DNA of 64,000 nt from assembly GCA_964019335.1 (NCBI GenBank), contig OZ025719.1, positions 1-64,000 on the forward strand, written 5' to 3'. This document shows, in pieces, positions 40,312-51,227 of this stretch. Each line of letters starts with the position of its first letter. Positions within the stretch are counted from its first letter, which is position 1. Both the position numbers and the translations under genes were made by a program. The notes beneath the pieces were generated by a model. The model searched no databases and had not been told where the DNA came from. It was given only the letters and a program-made list of their open reading frames with translations. The DNA is from Diplonema japonicum (lineage: Eukaryota; Euglenozoa; Diplonemea; Diplonemida; Diplonemidae).

Positions 40312-41415
40312 ATGCAACAAATCACCGCGAAAGAAAACGAAGGGTACATCTTTTCTAGAACGCTAGATAACAAGGCGATTGTCCTCCCGATTGGGATTGC
40401 GCTTGCTTACAGCATCTTAGAACGGTGCCTGGGCTGGGATGAGCTTCACGAGGTACCTCTTTGGGTTTATCTGATGGCTGTGGTGGCTTGCGACGTTGGC
40501 CACGTGAGCTGCTCCTTCCTCATGGCACACCAAGCCTCTTGCTCCGGTCATGGCAGAGTGTACAAAATGTTAATCCCAGTTGTCTGCCTGATCCTTCTCG
40601 TTCTGTGCCTGTCCCACGATTCGATAGCATGGATAGGTATTGGCTACGCAACGCTGGCCCATTATGTCCAGCAGCAGTATTTCTTTCTGACGGTAGCCGC
40701 AGGGCGTGCAAAGAGGCAACCCACTACATTTGAAAACATCACCCTGGCGGTAGGGAGCGCCGCCCCTATTTTAATATGGCACATGGACACGGAGAGAGGC
40801 TTCGATTGGTTCTTCAGAGACGACCCGCTTTTGGTTCAAATCCCAGAAGAACTGCTTCCACTGGTTCTGATCATCTATTGCGGGGTGGGTCTTATCTACA
40901 CAGCGAAGAGCATCGTGAAGAGGGAAACCACGACAGCTGTCAGCAAGATTATTGCAACAACCTGGCTGTCATGGGGTGTGGGTATCCTGTACCCCTCGAA
41001 GACGGCGTCGATGCTTTTTTTAACAGCACCACACGCGATAATGTCGTTTTTTTCCACGTTTTTTACGGTTCGGAACAAATGGGCCGTTGCTGGTGTGCAG
41101 GCACGGTCGGACCTGGAGGCGTTCAGTCGTTGCCTTGTTACCTCTCCAGTGTACTATCTTCTCTTCCTCCTCCTCCTGGCATTGTGCGAAGAATGTCTTT
41201 GGGAAGCACTAGTGTGGCGTGAATGGTCCACATCCCTATTCCAACATTATGAATCGTCGTCGGACCTCATTAGCGTCTACACTGCTCTGCTCTTGACACC
41301 GCAAACCCTGCACATTCTTTACGAATTCCTGTTGTGGGACGAACGGACAAACCCTGGAGTGTGTGAGGCTGTGGGTGTGCAGCACATTGCGTCACGCCAG
41401 GTTATGTTCGCTTGA
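40312..41415 (+). CDS. Polytopic membrane protein, unknown
   Basis: 367 aa with roughly 9-10 hydrophobic segments (AIVLPIGIALAYSIL, VYLMAVVACDVGHVS, MLIPVVCLILLVLCL, LLPLVLIIYCGVGLI, YYLLFLLLLALCEEC among them). Histidines sit near segment ends (DVGHVSCSFLMAHQ, ATLAHYVQQQYFF), a pattern seen in membrane oxidases and desaturase-like proteins, but no known motif is complete. Start is ATG 40312; upstream frame is a translated T run. No intron seen. Confidence 0.65.
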   Translation: MQQITAKENEGYIFSRTLDNKAIVLPIGIALAYSILERCLGWDELHEVPLWVYLMAVVACDVGHVSCSFLMAHQASCSGHGRVYKMLIPVVCLILLVLCLSHDSIAWIGIGYATLAHYVQQQYFFLTVAAGRAKRQPTTFENITLAVGSAAPILIWHMDTERGFDWFFRDDPLLVQIPEELLPLVLIIYCGVGLIYTAKSIVKRETTTAVSKIIATTWLSWGVGILYPSKTASMLFLTAPHAIMSFFSTFFTVRNKWAVAGVQARSDLEAFSRCLVTSPVYYLLFLLLLALCEECLWEALVWREWSTSLFQHYESSSDLISVYTALLLTPQTLHILYEFLLWDERTNPGVCEAVGVQHIASRQVMFA

Positions 41416-42276
41416 GAAAAAGAGGAAGAACTGGGGATTAAAAGGACAGGTACAAAGTGTATATTTTTTTTTTTTTTTTCCTTTTCTGTTCCCCCCCCCC
41501 TTTTTTTTTAAGAATACTGCGGCAGGCACAACCGTACACACCCGGGGCAAAAAAAAAAAAAGAAATCATAGGTTCCGCGATTTATTAAAATTTATCGGAG
41601 AAAAAAAAAAAAAAAAAAAAAAAGAGCGATGTAACTAAATAAATTAGGATTTATCGAAGTTTATCGGATTTCGAGAAATTTCGTTTTTGACTATTTTGGG
41701 ACATCCGAGCTTATTCTAAAGCCGGATCGGGAAACCTAGAAGGGCGAGCAGCTTCTGGCTGCCATGAAGGGGTTCCTGGCCTTCCATCGTCTTTTTTCAC
41801 TTTCTTCCCCTCCCCTACATGTTTAAAACGGTGGTGCCCTACCAAAAAGAAAACAGTGGGACAAGAAAATTCAACACATTTACTATTTATCGTTCAGGGG
41901 TAAAAACCTCAAAACTGAATTCTGATAACTTCCCAAGTACTGTGGCAGATGCGACCCCATATTGGTTGAAGGACACCAAGTGTTTCCCACCTCTCTCGTA
42001 GAATTTTGTTTTGCCCCCTTCGAAATTTAGCGGAAAATAAATCGCGGAACCTGTGAAAAAAAAAAAAGAAAATTAAAAACTCAGTATTTCTTTTTCTTTT
42101 TTTTTTTTTTTTTTTTAACTTTACATCTTACCATTCGTTCTTCTCTCATGTAACCTTTTTTTTTTTTTTCCATCCCCCCCTTTTTTTTTTACTTCTGCAA
42201 AAAGAAAAAAAGAAGAAAAAAAGAATAACTTTAACAACAACAAAAAAAAAAAAAGGAGAGTGACCGGCCGTACACA
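41416..42276 (+). other. Spacer containing a TIR element
   Basis: No gene; holds the inverted-repeat element 41570-42052 and T/A-rich tracts. Confidence 0.65.
41570..42052. mobile_element. MITE-like element with 17-bp terminal inverted repeats
   Basis: AGGTTCCGCGATTTATT (41570-41586) and its exact complement (42036-42052) bound 483 bp with no ORF. Inner sequence repeats TTTATCGG/TTTATCGAAG words. Both flanks carry A12-13 followed by GAAA, which could be a target duplication or chance in this A-rich DNA. Confidence 0.6.
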
Positions 42277-43158
42277 ATGGAGCGTGGTGTTTTACATGAA
42301 AACATTTTGAAGATCCAAAACGGGGAAGCGGAGTTGGTTGATCTGAGCCGCTTCCTTGCGAACCTGCACAGAAAAGGGACCGCAAATTATTATTTGCGCG
42401 AGACGAAGCTGATAGAAGAGTGGTGGTGCACACCTCTGTCCCTCGCTTTGTGGAAGGGGATGAATGACGTGAGCAAGCTGTTGTTGAGGCAGGACAGCGT
42501 GAGCGTCCTGAACCCAAGGAGGAAGGAAGGAACAAAAGAAGAAATCACTCCTTTGGATGACGCCAGAAACTGCAATGAAGACGTCACCATGAGTGTCAAG
42601 AGGAGAGTAAAGCTAGCAAAAGAAATGGAAGAAAAGGTGAAGGAGTTCCCTGAACCGAAAAACATGGCAGAATGGGAATCTAAACTTGAGGCAATCATGG
42701 CGAAGTCCGACAAAGGGATCGACACCTCCCGTCCTGCTGCCATAGTCCCAGGGTTGTTGCTGTGTTCTTACGAAATGCTGAGTCGAGGTGTACCCAAGGC
42801 CACGGCAATCGTTAACTGCTGCCCTTCCATGGCCAACACAGCCCCTTCGAACGCTTCTGTGGCGTATGTCCCAGTGGAGTGCGACGACGCCCCTACCTAC
42901 CCAATTATCCTGCTGGCTGAAGACGTCACCAGCGCCCTTGCCACCCACCTTGCTGTTCCTGACCCTAACGTGCTCCTCCACTGCTACGGGGGCATCAACA
43001 GGTCGGGCTTCTTTGCCGTTGCATATCTGCTTCGGAAAGGTGTCGCGCTGACAACTGCATTTGAAGATGTGTACACCAAGCGGCCTGTTGTCCTGACGAA
43101 CCCAGGCTTCAGGAGACAGTTGATCATGCTGGCTGAAAAATGGGGTGCGCTCGCGTAG
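42277..43158 (+). CDS. Dual-specificity protein phosphatase
   Basis: 293 aa. The active-site loop HCYGGINRSG (about 231-240) matches HCxxGxxRS of cysteine-based phosphatases. A conserved Asp for acid catalysis may be in VECDDAPTYP (about 205). The phosphatase domain is about 148-290. The first 145 residues have a helical, ankyrin-like start (WWCTPLSLALWKGMNDVSKLLL) and a Lys/Glu-rich linker. No signal peptide. Expected to dephosphorylate Ser/Thr/Tyr on proteins in the cytosol; target unknown. Confidence 0.85.
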   Translation: MERGVLHENILKIQNGEAELVDLSRFLANLHRKGTANYYLRETKLIEEWWCTPLSLALWKGMNDVSKLLLRQDSVSVLNPRRKEGTKEEITPLDDARNCNEDVTMSVKRRVKLAKEMEEKVKEFPEPKNMAEWESKLEAIMAKSDKGIDTSRPAAIVPGLLLCSYEMLSRGVPKATAIVNCCPSMANTAPSNASVAYVPVECDDAPTYPIILLAEDVTSALATHLAVPDPNVLLHCYGGINRSGFFAVAYLLRKGVALTTAFEDVYTKRPVVLTNPGFRRQLIMLAEKWGALA

Positions 43159-43227
43159 ATGGTTTCACAGCACCCTTCATGAATAAATTACCGGAAAAGT
43201 AAAGACTACTGGTAATTTTTTTTCTCT

Positions 43228-43264
<37 letters not shown>

Positions 43265-43371
43265 TTCTTTTCCGGTTAAATTAAAATTGATTTTACAGTA
43301 TTTTCTTTTCAATCTTTCACCACTTAGGAACACACACACCAAAAAGAGAAAAGAAAAAAAAAAAAAAAAAA
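43159..43371 (+). other. Short spacer with T run
   Basis: T run of about 31 (43233-43262) and A run directly before the next ATG. Confidence 0.7.
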
Positions 43372-44049
43372 ATGAAAGGTGTACAATGCCCGTTGTGCCA
43401 CGCGGTGACTATGGAGGCGCAGCACATCTGTGTAGTAGCGGGGTCAGTGCGTAAGGCATCGATGGAAAGCTGCTGCGGGGCAAGCAGCAGTGGAGGAAGC
43501 ATGCTGAGCGTATCCTTCTCAGAAGCTAGCGATGACGTTAAGTATTTCAACAGGATGGAAGGCGAGGTGATGACAGAAATTGTGGTGGGTGAAAGGGTGA
43601 GAGTGAACACCGCACTAGCTGGTCCGTCCAAACAAGAAGTACTACCGGGTGAGGTGGGAAGGGTAATGAGGGTGTACCCATGTGGGCTTATAGAGGTAAT
43701 GACGGACAGCAGTGTGTCGTGTTTTGCAGAACCAGTTGATCTCAGTTCACTAGGACACCTGTCCGTTCGGCAGAGTGTGCTGACAACTGTACCGCTGCTC
43801 CTCTCTTCTGCGTCTCTTCAGCTCAAAATGGCATCATCCTCCCCAGCAACCATTACCTCTATCGCACCTTCAGGGCAGTCCGTCAGTATCCAGTTTGAAT
43901 CAGGCCCGCGGTGCGATATTTCGCCAACTCATCTTATCCCGCAGAACCCTGAGCCACCTGTGGAACTTGTTGAGAAGAAACAGTCCGTCACCGTTCGGGC
44001 AAAATTGCTGAAGTATAAAAACAGCCTCATGGCAAAGATCAGAAAGTGA
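43372..44049 (+). CDS. Small protein with N-terminal Cys/His cluster and SH3-like segment
   Basis: 225 aa starting directly after an A run. CPLCHAVTMEAQHIC near the start could bind zinc. The central VVGERVRVN...GEVGRVMRVYPCGLIEVM has the alternation of a small beta-barrel (SH3/KOW-like). The end is basic (AKLLKYKNSLMAKIRK). No family recognised; a nucleic-acid or ubiquitin adaptor role would be a guess. Confidence 0.55.
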   Translation: MKGVQCPLCHAVTMEAQHICVVAGSVRKASMESCCGASSSGGSMLSVSFSEASDDVKYFNRMEGEVMTEIVVGERVRVNTALAGPSKQEVLPGEVGRVMRVYPCGLIEVMTDSSVSCFAEPVDLSSLGHLSVRQSVLTTVPLLLSSASLQLKMASSSPATITSIAPSGQSVSIQFESGPRCDISPTHLIPQNPEPPVELVEKKQSVTVRAKLLKYKNSLMAKIRK

Positions 44050-44372
44050 GTTGAGTCTCACATCTTTCTTTCTTTTTTTTTCTTTTTTTTTTTTAAAATC
44101 GAGAATCCTCGAGATCTTTTTTATTTTTTTTATTTTGTTGTTCTTCTTTAAAAAAAAAAAAAAAAAAAAAAACTATCTGTCTGGCATCCTTGTACTTTTT
44201 TTTTGTTTTTTTTTTTTTTTTTTTTTTTTTGTATTCTTTTTTTTATCCTTCCCCCCACCCCCTTTTCACCCTTAAAAAGAGTGGAAGGGGGGGAAGACTC
44301 AGAATTCATGTCCTCCTCATGTAAGAATATCTCAGGAACCCCCTATTGGTCCGTTCAGTGCTAATAGGATTG

Positions 44373-44388
44373 TCAGCCCCGGGGCTGA
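44373..44388. repeat. 16-bp perfect palindrome
   Basis: TCAGCCCCGGGGCTGA, self-complementary without a loop. Confidence 0.7.
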
Positions 44389-46377
44389 ACAGCGTCTCCA
44401 AACCTACTCAAGGTTTTTCTTTTGAGGAACAGAAAATTCTGGGGGGAGAAAAAAAAGGGATGCGTGAAATTCTGAGTTAACTAATTGGAAAAGAAAGAAA
44501 AGGGAAAAAAAAAGCCCCCCCCCTTTACTCCACTTTTTTTTTTGTTTTAAAGCCCCCCCGCTTCTGACCCTCTCTTTCCCCTTCTCCGAAAAAAAATTTT
44601 TTTCCCTCTGTTTTACTGTATTTGGACCTCATATGGAATGGAGAATATTCAATAATTGATTTCCAAGAATACCGATTTGGAGCTTTTTTTTTCACCCACG
44701 TGGCGTTGACTCTTGGCTGGTCTTTGCAAAGGCGGCCTTTAATTGTGTAGTACCAAACGGTTAACAATCTGATTTTTTTTTTTAATTTTTATTTTGGAAC
44801 AATTTTTTCCCCCCCCAGATTTTTGGAACTTTTTCCCGTTTCATATTAAAGTCCACATCACGGTAACAAAAAAAAAAATTAGAAAGCTGAGTCCTGCAAC
44901 GTGGGAGGCTTTTATTCACCATGAGCCGTTGTTTATATTACCCCCCCCCCCTTTTTTTTCACGGCCTTCGTGGGGGGGAGAGGAAGGAAGAGGGGGAGGG
45001 CACTAAGGAAGTGAGAGGGGGGTTTTTTTTTCTTCTGTTTTTCGTCCCGTTTTTTTTTTTTTTTTTTTTTTCTAAACTGAACTCAAAAAAAAAAAAGGAA
45101 AGCAAAGGATAACAGTACCCAAGCTACTCTGTAGCTGGCATTTTTGATCCCTTTGTGCTGGAAAAAAAAAAAAAGAATTCAGCTTTTAATAGCTGAATAT
45201 CTATCATGCCATCTTATGTATCTTAAAAGGCTCAAAACCACTACAAGTGTATGAACAAGCAAAATATTTCGTCCTGGAAAAAAAAAAAAAAAAAAAAGAA
45301 AAAAAGCCCTTGTTACAACTATGTGTGGATTATGTGTCTAAAACTATATTTTTTTTTCTTCTTGTGTATATTCCACACCCAGCAGAAACTAGACTGGGCA
45401 TGTGGTGTGAAGTGTTTTATGTGGTTCTTTATTAAACTATTATCCTTCCCCTCCCGGCTACTGTCTACCCCTCCATGTACTTCGGCCTGTGGAACCTCAA
45501 TGGGCCTGCTAAAGCGTGAGGGATTATATGATTCCGTTTTTCTTTTTCTTTTTTCTCTTTCAAAAAAAAAAAAAAAAACAGTTGTAGGGTATCAAGGTTG
45601 AAGAAAAAGGGGGGGAAGAAAAGGAGGAAGAAGAAAAAAAGCTGTCTCAGTGGCGGAAGTAAAGTTTTTTTTTCCTTTTTTTTTCCGGTTCATCTCAGGT
45701 CCTGGGGGGGGTGGCATCGACACGTCACATTTTCTTCTTTTTTTCTTTCAACGGGGTGACACGTCATATTCTTTAGGGCTACGCTACAAGTGACGGAAGA
45801 GCACAGCCAAGCAGAGGTCCACGCCTACTGGCCGCCTTAAGAGATGAACTGGAAAAAAAAAAAAAAAAAAAAAAAAACTTTTTTCCCCCCTTCACACAGG
45901 TGATTATACATTACATACAGAAACAAAAACAAAACAAAAAAAAAAAGTAGGCTTACCTCCTTCTATCTTTGGAGGGGCATTTCTTTGGTTTTTTTTTTTT
46001 TCCTCTTTTTTTTTTTCTTTGCTTGAACGCAAAATACAAAGACCAGAACATCGCCTGCATAATTAGAGTTCTTCCCCATTTCCTGCCCCATTTTTTTTAG
46101 CCTTTTTTTCGAAGAAGAAAAAAAGAAAGCCGGTCATTCCCCCCTCCCTTTTTTTTCGTTCTTGAATGAGAAAAAAAGGGGGGGGGGGGAGGCTGGTGTG
46201 AAATAAATGAAACATTAACAAACAAAAAGAAAGTGTACTAGTAGGAACTAGTATTCAAACGCAAAAAAAATGCAAAAAAAAAAAACAAAAAAAAAATGAA
46301 TGAACATAAACTCCCACCTGTTTTTTATGGGTGCCTAGCGTTCTTTTTTTCGTTTTCTTTTTTTTTTTTTTTTTTAA

Positions 46378-46696
46378 GGTGGTGGGGATAACATGGAAAT
46401 ATAAGAAGTACATCAGATGTGTTGTTCGCTGTTGACCTCCTCGTCGGTCATCACCGATAGCGCCCGAGTGGAAGAACGTATCGCAGATGCTCAGGCGAAC
46501 AGGCAGCAAACTGCACGAGCGCAGAATCTTGGTTACCCGGGACGCCCCGGCTAGGGTTGAGCACACCGCATGCATTAAGGACACGACGCGGAACGCAGAA
46601 GAAGCTACTGCTCGGCCGAGGAGCGCCCCCTGTAATCAAGTAGGTAGTTCGTGCTTCATTGCACGCTTAACGCCACCTAGTGTTGCAATCAAAGCC

Positions 46697-46702
<6 letters not shown>
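46378..46702 (+). mobile_element. SINE-like repeat, copy 5
   Basis: Starts AAGGTGGTGGGGATAACATG after T22 and has the full body. Ends with the type-B tail (TTCATTGCACGC, CACCTAGTGTTGCAATC), shared with copy 7. Confidence 0.85.
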
Positions 46703-46728
<26 letters not shown>

Positions 46729-47529
46729 GGTGGGGCTGGTCGTTGCGAAGTAGTAGCGGTACCACCATTGTTTTCTTTTTCTTCCGACTTTTTGCGGGGG
46801 GTGAAGAGGGAAAGAAAAAAAGAAAAAAGTTTTTTCTTTTTCTTCTTTCTTTATTCTTCTACCCCCCCCCCCCCTCTCCCCCTTCCTTTTTCTTATCTTT
46901 TCTTATTCTTCGTACTTCCTCCCTTGTTTTTCTTCTTCTTTCCTTTTTTTTTTTTTTTTTTTCCTGCGCATCCCATCTCTAAAACGGGAACGAAAGTACT
47001 GCAAAATAATGAAAACTCCTAGACCGATTGGAGCAGGACTACTAATTTCAGAGAATTCGTTTTTTTTAATAAAAAATTCGTCGGCCTTTGAAAGATTTCT
47101 CTCCTTAGAGCCTTTCGGACTTTGCTTAACAAGTTTAGAGATGCGGGGCGTTTCTTTCTATTTGGGGGAAAAAATTAAACAAATATGTGATTATTTCCCT
47201 TCCACCCCCTCTCCCTCCTCCCTTCCACCCATTCATAAGAGCGGGGGAGAAGAAGGGGGGGGGGGGGGGGGACAGGTTTTTATTTTTATTTTTTTTATAT
47301 TCTTCCACAGGGCTTTCTGATCAAGTGTCCCAACGGCGAAGAGGGAGGGGAGGAGGAAAGGGAAGAAAAATAAAAAAAAGAAATCCCTTTGTGCTGAAAA
47401 AAAAAAGTCCCTAGGCTTCTATAGAGGGTCAATCTTTTTTTTAAACTTTTTTTTTCCCCCACCACCCTCCTCCGAGAGTAAAGAAAACGAAACACGAATT
47501 TTTTTTCTTTTTTTTTTTAAACTTCACTG

Positions 47530-47561
<32 letters not shown>

Positions 47562-47695
47562 GCTTTTATTTTTTTTATTTTATTTTTTTTTTATAAATAT
47601 TTTATAATTGAAAAGCAAAAGGTCAAAAATAATATAAAAAAAAAATCAAAAAGAAATCTCCAGGAAGAGGGGGAAAAAAAAAAAAAAAAAGAAAA

Positions 47696-49625
47696 ATGCG
47701 ACGCTCCGGGATACAACTAGCGAAAAAAAACCGCGAAAACCCATGGAAGATGCTGGGGGGCTCGCTTAAGGGTTTGAACGCGGAGCTACACATGGGCCTG
47801 TTCGAGCTGCAGGGGAAGAACGCTGAGAAAATATGGGGAAGCAAAGAGAATATCGACCGCGCTGTGAAGATGGGAGGCGTCATTGAAGAGTACGGAAGGG
47901 CAACCCTCGCACCCATTGAAAGATGCAGGCTGTGGGAGAGGTTTAGAAAAGACATGGAGAATCGGATAAAAATTGTTATGAAAGATCCCAACGCCAGGGT
48001 TTTGATGATGGGGGGTGTTGCACAAGGAATGGCAACAGTTGACGGCGATGTAGATTTAAGCATCTTCCTCCCTTCACACATCAAAAAACTCGGGTCCGAA
48101 CGTGCGTACGTCCGATCCACACTCCACCTTATAGGCCGCGACCTCCGACAACACGGATTCGATGGTTTCGTTGTCCCAGCCCGCGTTCCCATTATTCAGT
48201 ACCGCCCAAACCCAGACATCGAAAAGTTGTACTCATACGAGGGCGCTGACAAAATATTCAGGCTTCTAACATTCAAAACAGAGGTAACAGAGGCAGAAGC
48301 GGAGAAAATTGTTCAAAATCTAACAGATTTTCTCCAGGTGCCTATTAATCTTCACGACTCTGAAGCATTCGGACTGGTCATGGAGTTTCCTCAGGCAGCT
48401 GACGCGTACGCGGCTATGTTCCATCATCACAAGAAATTTTCATTCCCAGCCGTCACCCCTGGTACGGGGAAGAGTAGAATGGCGGAGGCGATCTTTTCAA
48501 AAATGAACCCGCCGGCCAACCATGGTTCAAAAACCGCAGAACAAAGTACCCCGCAGCCCGTGAAGAAGCAGGGTATAGTAACCATCGATGACATATTGAA
48601 AACAGCGTCGAAAGGAACGCCGATTTCAAGCGGTGCTTTCACACCGTACCCGTTCTCGGTTGATATCAGTGTGTCCATCACTGAGCACCCATGGGGACCG
48701 AGGAACAGCGAACTTCTTCGGAGATACCTTTCTGCTGACACCCGTGTGCGGACGTTGGCGATGTTCGTGAAATGGTGGTCTAAACACTCCACACCGGTAG
48801 CCATCAACAACAGCAGGTCGGGTTGGCTTACTTCCTACTGTGTCCTTGCTATGCTGATCCACTTCTTGATTCAGGAGAAGCGATTAGAGTTTATTGACCC
48901 TGCCACTATCAACCCAGTCCTCGAGGCGGATACTAGGTATCCCGAAAACCGTTTGCTCACAGATGCCGACAAACTGCAGCTCGTGCGGGATTTCATGAAG
49001 TTCTGTGAGTACTACGCCACAGGGTTTGACTACAAGACCAATGTCATCTCGCTTGTCACCGGCAAGGTTAAAACTCGTGAGGAATGCACCTCCAAGGTGA
49101 TGTCTGCAAGGAACACCGATATTATCATTGAGGACCCTTATGAGGACAGGTCCTTAGGCCACCCGATTGACGCCAACATGCTGTTGAAAATCAGAGCAAC
49201 CTTCCTTGCTGGTGCAAAATCGTGTGTCAGCAATATCACGGCGGAGAAGCCGGACGTGGCATTGTCTCGGTTCGCGAAGGAGCTGAAGGCCAAGGGTCCG
49301 CAGATTTTCAAGCAGTATTACAATTTGAAGCCTTCTGCTGACGGTGGGGGGTGCTCGTTGTGTGCCGTGGAGAAGGTTGCAAAGGGATCGAAACACAACG
49401 CTTGCAAGAAATGCGAGAATGCCCTTCAAGCTGCAAAGCAGCCGCTGGAGTTCTTTTCGATGCGGTCAGGAGAACAGGCCGAGATAGAGGTATCAAGAAT
49501 TTAAAAAAAAAAAAAGAAAAAAAAAAAAAACATAATAGGCCGAGGTTCACATCAGAGAACAAAAGAAACAGGAACGGGCTCTCAGAGAGCAGCAATTTCT
49601 CGAGCGCAATCACAAGGTACGTTAA
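47696..49625 (+). CDS. Terminal uridylyl-/non-canonical poly(A) nucleotidyltransferase
   Basis: 626 aa from join(47696..49489,49539..49625). The catalytic nucleotidyltransferase core has GGVAQGMATVDGDVDLSIFL (two metal-binding Asp in DVDLSI, about 120) and a later third Asp in FSVDISVSI (about 322). It is followed by the PAP/25A-associated helix region (LRRYLSADTRVRTLAMFVKWW...SGWLTSYCVLAMLIHFL). Between these lies an insertion of about 150 residues. A C-terminal Cys cluster (CSLCAVEKV...CKKCENAL) may bind zinc. The second exon adds a coiled-coil tail (AEVHIREQKKQERALREQQF). The enzyme adds U or A to RNA 3' ends; which nucleotide and compartment cannot be told. Confidence 0.85.
49490..49538 (+). 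other. Intron, 49 nt
   Basis: GTATCAAGAATTT, about 30 A with one G, then CATAATAG, phase 0. Without it the protein ends VSRI; with it a 28-residue helix is added. Confidence 0.6.
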
Positions 49626-50004
49626 TAAATAAATAAAAAACAAGGTGGGAGGGGGAAATGATACAAACTCACAGAGAGGAAGAAGATTGAAAAACTGAGT
49701 TTTTTCCGCTGACGAATGCCCCCCTTGTTTATGCCCCCCCTTTTTTTTCCTTTTCTCCTCCCCTTCCCTAAAGGAGGCTCCCCCTTGTTTATGTCGGAGC
49801 AAGTGATCAGCTGACAGTAACCTGTACGTGGAGCGTGCAAGAAATCGATATGCCCCCCACCCCCCCCTTTTTTTTCCTGGAAAATTTTCATAAATATTTT
49901 CAAAAAAAAAAGAGAAAAAAAAAAAAAAAGCCATCATTCACACAGCAAGGGCGTGTTACATTTACAAAAAAAAAAAAAAAAAGAGAGGGGAAAAAAAAAA
50001 AAAA
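49626..50004 (+). other. Spacer
   Basis: A/C/T-run-rich, no gene seen. Confidence 0.7.
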
Positions 50005-50892
50005 ATGTCAGGAGGAGAAACAGTAAAAGCAGCTTCGCCCCCTAACGTAGAGGAGCTGTTTACAAAGGTAAAATGCGAATCTGGCAACAGCGGTCTGACA
50101 CTCGATGAGTATGCGTTGGCCGTGCACGCTGTTCTCCTCAAGGAAGGCTACGAGCCTACAGACAAAGAACACAAAACCCTGGACCACAACAAAACGATCC
50201 CCGAGAACTGGAAAACCAGCGAAGAAACCTATTGCTTCCACTACAGGCACGAAAGGTCCTGCCTCAAGTACATTGTTAAGATAATATCCATCGGAGGGAA
50301 AGTGGTGGCCCTGCTGGCAGACGACCAGGAAACCAGCAAGGTCACGCAGGCTGTCTACCCTTTAAAACCCACTTGCAACCTAGCAGACGTGACCTCAGCA
50401 TCTGTGACACTCACTCTCCCCTTTGGTGTGCCGACACCCCACGCACCGCCTCAGGTGAACCAGCCTGTTTTCTTTAAACCAGCTGTTCCTACCCAAACCC
50501 CAATTTACCGCCAGCCTGAGTCCCGCGACCCTTTGCGTGACTATGGTCGTGGTGACCTTACTCCTGGTGGCGGTCCTGGGGGGAACTTAATGGGCCCAGA
50601 AGCTTTTAGGGGAGACCCTCGGGACAGGTACGGGGCGTTAGGGCCGGATGGTAATGTATGTTTGAAATGGGAAAAAAAAAGGAAAAAAAAAAAAAAAAAA
50701 AAAACACAGTTCTACCCGCCACCTAATGGTGCTCGCTTCGACCCTATTGCGCCCCATTCTTCATTCGGGGGTGAGCCGGACAATGATTTGACACCTTACA
50801 TGATGCCAGGTGCGAATAATCCTCCAGGGTTTAAACCGTTTGGGTTCGGTGGTGGTGGTGGTGGTGGTGGCCCCCCCGGGATGTTCATGTGA
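50005..50892 (+). CDS. Proteasome regulator PI31 (PSMF1-like)
   Basis: 277 aa from join(50005..50655,50710..50892). PI31 binds the 20S proteasome and affects its assembly and transport. The N-terminal FP domain (about 15-150) has GLTLDEYALAVHAVLLKEGY and ENWKTSEETYCFHYRHE. The C-terminal half is Pro/Gly-rich with the PI31 signature: DPLRDYGRGDL, then GPDGN joined by splicing to FYPPPNGARFDPIAP, then GEPDNDLTPYMMPG and the PGMFM end. A Gly run (about 258-265) precedes the end. The conserved motif is interrupted exactly at the intron, which supports the splice. Confidence 0.85.
   Translation: MSGGETVKAASPPNVEELFTKVKCESGNSGLTLDEYALAVHAVLLKEGYEPTDKEHKTLDHNKTIPENWKTSEETYCFHYRHERSCLKYIVKIISIGGKVVALLADDQETSKVTQAVYPLKPTCNLADVTSASVTLTLPFGVPTPHAPPQVNQPVFFKPAVPTQTPIYRQPESRDPLRDYGRGDLTPGGGPGGNLMGPEAFRGDPRDRYGALGPDGNVCLKWEKKRKKKKKKKTQFYPPPNGARFDPIAPHSSFGGEPDNDLTPYMMPGANNPPGFKPFGFGGGGGGGGPPGMFM
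50656..50709 (+). other. Intron, 54 nt
   Basis: GTATGTTTGAAATGGG, A runs, then ACACAG, phase 0, length a multiple of 3. Read-through would insert VCLKWEKKRKKKKKK into the PI31 signature. Confidence 0.85.
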
Positions 50893-50918
50893 AACCGGGA
50901 TTTTTTTTTTTAGTCTGG

Positions 50919-51223
50919 TGGTGGTGGGGATAACATGAAAATATAAGAAAAACATCAGATGTGTTGTTCGCTGTTGACCTCCTTGTCGGTCATCACCGTT
51001 GAACGTAACGCAGATGCTCAGGGTGACGAACAGGCAGTAAACTGCGCGAGCGCAGAATCTTGGTTACCGGGTCGCCCCGGCTTGGGTTGAGCTGCACACT
51101 GCATGCATTAAGGACACAACGAGGAACGCAGAAGAAGCTACAACTCGGCCGCGGTGAGTACGACAGTTCTTGTGCAGGGCGCCGCCAACACCGGCCTCCT
51201 TTAACTCTTATATATTTTTATTG
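50919..51223 (+). mobile_element. SINE-like repeat, copy 6
   Basis: Full 5' body but a deletion around the tRNA-like box (CATCACCGTTGAACG). Type-A tail (GCCGCCAACACCGGCCTCC). Confidence 0.85.
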
Positions 51224-51227
51224 GTTA

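Larger units (their letters stand above)
44050..47695 (+). other. Long geneless spacer
   Basis: Homopolymer-rich throughout. Holds a 16-bp perfect palindrome (44373-44388), repeated GACACGTCA words (about 45719 and 45759) and SINE-like copy 5. The frame at 47009-47215 has an ATG but no features and reads into T/G runs. No gene supported. Confidence 0.6.

Noticed and set aside
47009-47320. 103-codon frame starting MKTPRPIGAGLLISENS
   Set aside because: Only its first ~65 codons avoid homopolymers, it has no domain features, and it runs into T and G runs; too weak to call.
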